In this document: one piece after another, positions 58,961 through 64,000 of the stretch
Layout: each line of letters starts with the position of its first letter
Position numbering within the stretch: position 1 is the first letter of the stretch
Assembly (NCBI RefSeq): GCF_012275515.1
Contig: NZ_JAAZQL010000009.1
Span: 62,001 to 126,000, forward strand
Source: Novosphingobium sp. SG707
GTDB taxonomy: Bacteria > Pseudomonadota > Alphaproteobacteria > Sphingomonadales > Sphingomonadaceae
Reading direction: 5' to 3'
Length of the DNA: 64,000 nucleotides
Notes under the pieces: generated by a model
The model's input: the letters and a program-made list of their open reading frames with translations, nothing else
What the model was told of the DNA's origin: nothing
Database searches by the model: none
Translations under genes and position numbers: made by a program

Positions 58961-59056
58961 GTGGCGGTCTCCAGATAAACGGATGAGGAATTGCGCGCCG
59001 CTCTACATCCTGGGCGCGCGGTTGCCAAGCGGGCGCTTGGGCGATAGCCTGGCCCC

Positions 59057-60400
59057 ATGCGAAAATTCTACAGCCTGTTGGCCTTATCAGCCGGATTGAT
59101 GGCTTCTCCTGCCTGCGCGGCAGGGGGCGATGCCCATTTATCCGATGCCCTTTCCATCATAACCGACCTGACCACCGATGTGGGGCAGCGCCTTGGCGGC
59201 ACTGACCGCGAGGCTGCCGCGCGCGATTGGGCAGTGGCTCGGCTGAAATCGCTGGGCTTTGCCAATGTGCGCTCCGAACCCTTTCCGATTGCCGGATGGG
59301 TGCGCGGCGAGGAAAAGGCCGCGATCACCGCGCCCGTGCCGCAGAAACTGGCGGTGACGGCGCTGGGCTATTCCGGCGCGACCCCGGCGCAGGGGATCAC
59401 GGGCGAACTGATCTATTTCCCCACGCTCGATGCGCTCAAACTGGCGCCGGAAGGGTCTTTGCGGGGCAAGATCGCCTTTGTTGATCATGCGATGAAAGCG
59501 GCGCAGGACGGCGGCGGCTATGGCCCCTTTGGCGAGGCGCGGCGGCAGGGGCCGACCATCGCGGCGGCCAAGGGCGCTTCGGCTCTGCTGATCCGCTCGA
59601 TCGGCACCGATCATACGCGCAGCCCGCATACCGGTGTGACCCGCATCCCGCCGCAGGGCGAGCCGCTGCCCTCGGGCGCGGTGTCCAACCCCGATGCCGA
59701 TCTGATCGCGCGGCTGGCGGCCAAGGGGCGACCTTTGACCGCCAGCGTCACCTTGACCCCGCGTTTTACGGGGCAGGTGATGTCGGGCAATGTGATCGCC
59801 GAATTGCCGGGGCGCGACCCCAAACTGGCGCCGATCCTCGTTGCCTGCCATCTCGACAGTTGGGATCTGGGGCAGGGGGCGATTGACGACGCCTCGGGCT
59901 GCGGCATCATCACCGCCGCCGCGCTGGAGGCCGCGCGGTCGGGCCAATTGGCGCGCACGATCCGCGTCCTGTGGGCCGGGACTGAGGAAATGGGTGGCTT
60001 TGGCGGTCAGGCCTATGCCAAGGCCCATGCCAATGAGCCCCATGCGCTGGTGATGGAATCGGACACCGGGGCCGACCGAGTATTCCGCTTCCTGTTCCGC
60101 ATGGCCCCGCAGGACAAACCTCTGGCCGAGCGGATCGGGGCCGAACTGGCGAAAATGGGCATCTATACCGGCGATGGCACGCCCGAGGGCGGCGAGGATG
60201 TGGGCTATATTGCTGAAAAGCAGAAGACGGCGGTGATTGACCTCAATCAGGATATGACCCGCTATTTCGACTGGCACCATACGCCTGACGATACGCTGGA
60301 CAAGATCGACCCGGCGCAGTTGCAGCAGAATGTCGATGCATGGGCGGCGGTTTTGAAGATCCTTGGATCCTATACCGGCACGATCAGTCCGGCAGGATAA
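59057..60400 (+). CDS. Secreted M28-family peptidase
   Basis: A 447-residue zinc aminopeptidase-like protein with a signal peptide (ending about residue 22, ACAA). A PA-type inserted domain covers about residues 110-215. The two-zinc catalytic core has VACHLDSWDLGQGAIDDASG (His and Asp ligands), AGTEEMGGFGGQAYA (Glu pair), VMESDTGAD and the final ligand in YFDWHHTPDDTLD. This fits glutamate carboxypeptidase-like or M28 enzymes acting in the periplasm or outside. The ATG at 59057 diverges from ettA. It abuts the convergent membrane-protein gene with no base between the stops. Confidence 0.9.
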   Translation: MRKFYSLLALSAGLMASPACAAGGDAHLSDALSIITDLTTDVGQRLGGTDREAAARDWAVARLKSLGFANVRSEPFPIAGWVRGEEKAAITAPVPQKLAVTALGYSGATPAQGITGELIYFPTLDALKLAPEGSLRGKIAFVDHAMKAAQDGGGYGPFGEARRQGPTIAAAKGASALLIRSIGTDHTRSPHTGVTRIPPQGEPLPSGAVSNPDADLIARLAAKGRPLTASVTLTPRFTGQVMSGNVIAELPGRDPKLAPILVACHLDSWDLGQGAIDDASGCGIITAAALEAARSGQLARTIRVLWAGTEEMGGFGGQAYAKAHANEPHALVMESDTGADRVFRFLFRMAPQDKPLAERIGAELAKMGIYTGDGTPEGGEDVGYIAEKQKTAVIDLNQDMTRYFDWHHTPDDTLDKIDPAQLQQNVDAWAAVLKILGSYTGTISPAG

Positions 60401-61465
60401 TCATGCCCCGGCGGGCAGGGGCGCGACCTCGGCCCGCCGTTGTCCGCGCATCGCCCAATAGAGCTGAACCATGGCGCGCGGCAGCAGGGCATAGCCGACC
60501 AGATACCACGGGTTCATGATCGCGCCCCAATAGAACGTGTCGGGCCGCGAGAACATCGCGATCATCACCGCATAACCCCAGACGAGCAGATTGGCGAAGA
60601 TCCCCTCGCGCCCGCCCAGCGCCAGCCAGCCCGCCAGCGGCAGCGCCGCGCCAAACAGCGCCCAGTGCAAAGGCAGGCGTTGCAGCGGCGTGGTATAGAT
60701 CACCGCCTTCAGAAAGCCCGAAAAGCCTTGCATGGCGTGCCAGCCCTGCGACTGGATATCGCCGGGGCGCCATTGCGCCATGGCCAGTTGTGCATGAAGG
60801 GCCATGAACACGCCCCATGCCGCGATCAGCGCCGCCCACGCGCCCACCTCGACCCAGCGCCGGTTCCAGCCTGCATAGACAGCGGCAAGCAGTGCAAAAG
60901 GCAGCGCCAGTTCGCGGATGAACAGACCCGCGCCCAGCACCGGCACCACATACCACCATTGCCGGGGCCAGCCGATCACACCGGCAAAGGCCACCGCAAT
61001 GCACAATCCCGCCGGATATTCCTGCAACGCCATCAGCCAGTCCGAGGATACCGCCGTGCCCCCCACGGCGACCGCCGCCCCGGCCAGAAACCGTTCCGCC
61101 CCCGTCAGCCGCCCCTCATGCGCGATGGCCCATGTAAAGATCCCGGCCACCAGCATCACGATGCACAATTTCTGAAAACCCTTCCAGCCGATGACGGCGG
61201 AGATTTCCATTTCCGTGGGCGGGCGCATGGTGAAAAAGGGTTTGAGCGGATAGCGATGCGCCCGGTGCAGTTCGGCCGCCGCCTGATGATAGGGTTTCCC
61301 CTGTGCCACCTGCGCGGCGATATCGTGATAGAGGCGTCCGTCGGTATAGCCGCCCTTCTTCGCCGTCTTGATCGGCGGGGGCGTGACCGAAAAGCACCAT
61401 GCCGTCACGGCAAGCATCAGCAAAGCGAACAGGATCGCGGCGGGGCGGGGAAGTCTGGCTAACAC
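60401..61465 (-). CDS. Multi-pass inner membrane protein of unknown function
   Basis: A 354-residue protein with about nine hydrophobic helices. A periplasmic-type first loop (VTPPPIKTAKKGGYTDGRLYHDIAAQVAQGKPYHQ) contains RLYHDIA. This topology, a large loop after helix 1 with an early YTD-x-x-x-YHD motif, recalls polyprenyl-phosphate-dependent glycosyltransferases (GT-C), where acidic residues in that loop bind metal, but the resemblance is weak. I use GTG 61465 (MLARLPRPAAILF) because AAGGAAGG lies about five bases upstream; the frame is open to 61516. It is divergent from the chemoreceptor gene. Confidence 0.75.
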   Translation of the reverse strand: MLARLPRPAAILFALLMLAVTAWCFSVTPPPIKTAKKGGYTDGRLYHDIAAQVAQGKPYHQAAAELHRAHRYPLKPFFTMRPPTEMEISAVIGWKGFQKLCIVMLVAGIFTWAIAHEGRLTGAERFLAGAAVAVGGTAVSSDWLMALQEYPAGLCIAVAFAGVIGWPRQWWYVVPVLGAGLFIRELALPFALLAAVYAGWNRRWVEVGAWAALIAAWGVFMALHAQLAMAQWRPGDIQSQGWHAMQGFSGFLKAVIYTTPLQRLPLHWALFGAALPLAGWLALGGREGIFANLLVWGYAVMIAMFSRPDTFYWGAIMNPWYLVGYALLPRAMVQLYWAMRGQRRAEVAPLPAGA

Positions 61466-61623
61466 GCGCCTTCCTTTGGCCAATCCTTTCGCGGATGCAA
61501 GAGCGCAGATGCACAAGCGCGCACGGGCATAGGTAGATTTGCCGGATACCGCATAAGGTCTGATTTGGCGGCAGGCGCGTTAAGAGCCGGAATTGGATCA
61601 AAACAGGATGAGAGGTCGCGCGC

Positions 61624-63102
61624 GTGCTTTTCGGGAACAGTTCAACCCCAGGCATCCGACAGAAACTGGTGTTCTGCCTTGGCGCGCTGGCCGCGGTCAG
61701 CGTGGTGCAGGTGTCGGCGGCGACCTTTCTGCATTACCGGCTCTATGCCGCCAATCAGGCGCTCAGCGCAGCAGCGGGCACGGCGGGGGGCGTGGACGGG
61801 CTGATCATGGCTGCCGTGATCACCACGCTGATCACCATCGTGGTGGGCGCGGGCACCTTGCTGTGGGCGGGGCTGTTCGTCTCGCGCGCGGTGGTGGAGC
61901 CGGTGTCGCATCTGGCGCAATGTCTGAACGCCATGGCTTCGGGCAATTACGATGTCGCGCTGGAGGGCGAGGACAATGGCGACGAGGTGGCCCAGATGTA
62001 TGCGGCCGCCGCCGTGTTCCGCGAAACCGCCGTGGCCAAGCAGGTGGCCGATGAGCAGCAGCACAAGGTGGTGCGCGCGTTGAGCGAGGGCCTGGACCGG
62101 CTGGCCGCGCAGGATCTGGAATTTCGCATCGAGACGGCCTTTCCCGCCGATTACGAACAGTTGCGCGTCAATTTCAATCAGGCGCTGATCTCGCTGGCCA
62201 AGGCAATCGGGTCGGTGCGGGTGGGCGCGGCCAGCGTGATGGAATCCATTCAGGACATCCGCAGCGCCAGCGACGATATGGCCCAGCGCAACACCCAGCA
62301 GGCCGCGACGTTGGAAGAAACCGCCGCCGCCATGAGCCAGGTGACTGACGGGGTGCAGGAAACCGCCACCCGTGCCACCGAGGTGCAGCGCGCGATTGCC
62401 GAAACCTGTACGCAGGCCGACGAGGGCGCGGGCGTGGTGACGCGGGCGATCGACGCGATGGCGGCGCTGGAAAGTTCGGCCACGGAAATCGGCAAGATCG
62501 TGGGCGTGATCGACGGGATTGCGTTTCAGACCAACCTACTGGCGCTCAACGCTGGTGTTGAGGCCGCGCGCGCGGGCGAGGCGGGCAAGGGCTTTGCCGT
62601 GGTCGCCAATGAGGTGCGCGCGCTGGCCCAGCGCAGCGCGGATGCGGCGCGCAACATTGGCGGATTGATCCATGATTCGGCCGATCAGGTTTCGGGCGGC
62701 GTCGCTCTTGTGCGCGAGACGGGCGATCTGCTGCGCCATATTCTGGGCCGGGTGGGCGAGATCAACGAGGTCATCACCGACATCGCCACCAGCGCCGAAT
62801 TGCAGGCGCAGAACATCCATCAGGTCAACAATGCCGTCAGCGAACTGGACCGCGTGACCCAGAAGAACGCTGCCATGGTCGAACAGACCACCGCAGCCAC
62901 CCGCGATCTGGCGCATGAGGCCGAGCAGCTTTCGGCCATGGTGCGCACATTCCGCACCCGCGACAGAGACGCGCGCGCCCAGTCCAAGGACAAGGCCGCC
63001 GCCCGCCGCCTGAGCAGCGTGCCCCAGCGCAATGTCATGCCGATTGCGGGCAATCTGGCGCTGGCCCCCGCGCCATCGGGCGAAGACTGGAGCGAGTTCT
63101 AG
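61624..63102 (+). CDS. Methyl-accepting chemotaxis protein
   Basis: A 492-residue chemoreceptor. Two transmembrane helices (about residues 14-35 and 60-87) are separated by only about 25 residues, so there is no real periplasmic ligand domain. A HAMP domain (VVEPVSHLAQCLNAMASGNYDVAL) leads to a long coiled coil, whose signalling tip is GKIVGVIDGIAFQTNLLALNAGVEAARAGEAGKGFAVVANEVRALAQRS. The C-terminus ends DWSEF, matching the xWxxF pentapeptide used to bind CheR/CheB. The start is GTG 61624, preceded by GAGAGG. It stands alone; no che genes are in the window. Confidence 0.93.
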   Translation: MLFGNSSTPGIRQKLVFCLGALAAVSVVQVSAATFLHYRLYAANQALSAAAGTAGGVDGLIMAAVITTLITIVVGAGTLLWAGLFVSRAVVEPVSHLAQCLNAMASGNYDVALEGEDNGDEVAQMYAAAAVFRETAVAKQVADEQQHKVVRALSEGLDRLAAQDLEFRIETAFPADYEQLRVNFNQALISLAKAIGSVRVGAASVMESIQDIRSASDDMAQRNTQQAATLEETAAAMSQVTDGVQETATRATEVQRAIAETCTQADEGAGVVTRAIDAMAALESSATEIGKIVGVIDGIAFQTNLLALNAGVEAARAGEAGKGFAVVANEVRALAQRSADAARNIGGLIHDSADQVSGGVALVRETGDLLRHILGRVGEINEVITDIATSAELQAQNIHQVNNAVSELDRVTQKNAAMVEQTTAATRDLAHEAEQLSAMVRTFRTRDRDARAQSKDKAAARRLSSVPQRNVMPIAGNLALAPAPSGEDWSEF

Positions 63103-63228
63103 TTTGATACCGGCGAAATGCCGGGTCGATCGGCCCGGTGCTTTGTCAAATTTACCGACATTTTACGTCTCATCCCTAAGTCTTGCTCAAAGCCTGCCTG
63201 ATGGCCGGCGCCAAACTTGAGCAGGCCG

Positions 63229-64000
63229 ATGATTCGTCTTTTCAAACATTACATCCCCCATTCGGTGATCCTGCTTGGATTGATCGATCTGGTTCTGCTG
63301 ATGATTTCGGGCGACTTTGCCTGGCGCTTGCGGGCGGACCAGTTGGGTATGCCCTCGGAAAGTTTTGAAACGCGCCTGCAACCGCTGATTGCCTTTGCGC
63401 TGGTGATGCAGATGGCGATGATCGCGGTGGGGGTCTACGGCGCCGATGCCTTGCGCTCGGTGCGTTTCGCCTCGGCGCGGCTGCTGGTGGCGGTGTCGCT
63501 GGGCGTGATCGCGCTGGCCCTGTTCAACTCTTTGTTTACCAGCCAAATTTTTTGGCGTTCCACCCTGTTCTACGCGATGCTGGGGGCGATTGCGCTGCTG
63601 GTGATGAATCGGCTGATCGTGGGCGGCATTCTGGGCACGGCGGCGTTTCGGCGCCGGGTGCTGGTGCTGGGCGCGGGCCACCGGGCGCAGCGCCTGCGCG
63701 AGCTTGGCGAGCGGGCCGAGAGCGGCTTTGTCATCGTCGGCTATGTCGGCATGAGCGAGGCGGCCCCGATTGTCGAGGAAGCGATCCCGCGCACGGCGAT
63801 CCACAATCTGAAGCGCCATGTCGAAAACCTTGGCGTGTCCGAGGTGGTGCTGGCGCTGGAAGAGCGCCGCAACGCGCTGCCTCTGAAAGACCTGCTGCGC
63901 ATCAAGACGGCAGGCGTTCATGTTAATGACTTCTCCAGCTTTATGGAACGCGAGACGGGCCGCGTCGATCTTGATACGGTCAACCCCAGCTGGTTCATCT
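63229..64000 (+). CDS. Polyprenyl-phosphate sugar transferase (N-terminal part, cut by window)
   Basis: At least 257 residues, beginning MIRLFKHYIPHSVILLGLID. Four hydrophobic helices (to about residue 135) are followed by a nucleotide-binding-like domain, RRVLVLGAGHRAQRLREL. It ends at the window edge after TVNPSWFI, just before the catalytic glycosyltransferase part. This order is typical of WbaP/ExoY-like initiating transferases with a CoA-binding-like domain, and the wording is closest to the EpsB type tied to exopolysaccharide/PEP-CTERM loci. The ATG at 63229 follows GAGCAGG. The downstream catalytic domain needs to be seen for certainty. Confidence 0.8.
   Translation, partial: MIRLFKHYIPHSVILLGLIDLVLLMISGDFAWRLRADQLGMPSESFETRLQPLIAFALVMQMAMIAVGVYGADALRSVRFASARLLVAVSLGVIALALFNSLFTSQIFWRSTLFYAMLGAIALLVMNRLIVGGILGTAAFRRRVLVLGAGHRAQRLRELGERAESGFVIVGYVGMSEAAPIVEEAIPRTAIHNLKRHVENLGVSEVVLALEERRNALPLKDLLRIKTAGVHVNDFSSFMERETGRVDLDTVNPSWFI

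Noticed and set aside
57215-58978. 587-codon plus-strand frame opposite ettA
   Set aside because: Antisense to a clearly identified ABC-F gene; the translation shows only the mirrored pattern of the two duplicated cassettes.

Overview
The window is a 64 kb, GC-rich, gene-dense stretch of a bacterial chromosome. Gene content and synteny point to an alphaproteobacterium of the order Sphingomonadales, most like Novosphingobium or a close relative. The pointers are a ChvI-type response regulator, a CcrM adenine methyltransferase next to rnhB, a three-part transhydrogenase (pntAA-pntAB-pntB) preceded by a 41-residue cytochrome oxidase subunit IV, a class I lysyl-tRNA synthetase, the rpmF-plsX-fabH-ihfA-merR block, and an 85-residue ATP synthase epsilon subunit. 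This assignment is inferred from gene content, not from a database match. I see no rRNA, tRNA, CRISPR array, prophage or intact insertion sequence; most of the window is core genome.

Layout. 0-2.3 kb: chvI (cut by the window edge), a promoter-to-terminator interval that looks like a small RNA gene, two small genes and an alpha/beta hydrolase. 2.4-7.2 kb: two cysteine desulfurases, a [2Fe-2S] ferredoxin and parC. 7.2-11.6 kb, minus strand: two membrane-anchored retropepsin-like proteases, cca, a CoA-type Nudix hydrolase, a DUF1285 gene and a GNAT acetyltransferase. 11.7-14.8 kb: rnhB, an extraordinary cluster of twelve GANTC sites, ccrM (whose product methylates GANTC) and folP. 15-20 kb: an NtrC-like regulator with an altered GAFTGA loop, and the transhydrogenase operon. 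20.4-26.4 kb: a dNTPase and a glycine-riboswitch-controlled gcvT-gcvH-gcvPA-gcvPB operon. 26.4-29.4 kb: a DMT exporter, a lone cpaF ATPase and an HNH protein. 29.7-34.5 kb: the F1 operon atpHAGDC. 34.8-43.4 kb: ada, priA, a transaldolase-family gene, cobT, two secreted proteins and cysS. 43.5-46.6 kb: a small divergent regulatory cluster (mini HTH protein and S24 repressor), a thioredoxin-like protein, a metallo-hydrolase and a MAPEG protein. 46.7-49.8 kb: rpmF-plsX-fabH-ihfA-merR. 49.8-55.1 kb: sixA-type phosphatase, dinG-type helicase, a 45-codon ORF and lysS. 55.3-64 kb: 2OG oxygenase, RcnB-like secreted protein, ettA, an M28 peptidase, a membrane protein, a chemoreceptor and the start of a polyprenyl-phosphate sugar transferase.

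Two features stand out. First, eleven GAGTC/GACTC sites plus one GAATC lie in the 201 bp just before ccrM, so the gene for the GANTC methylase appears to sit behind a dense array of its own substrate sites. Second, four full copies and one half copy of a roughly 200-245 bp composite palindromic repeat lie between genes. Each is bounded by arms that form a near-perfect 9-10 bp hairpin whose sequence varies while pairing is kept, and four of the five lie between convergent genes.

All calls were made by reading the sequence and translations. Start codons were chosen by Shine-Dalgarno sequence, overlap and family length. No database search, structure prediction or codon statistics was run.
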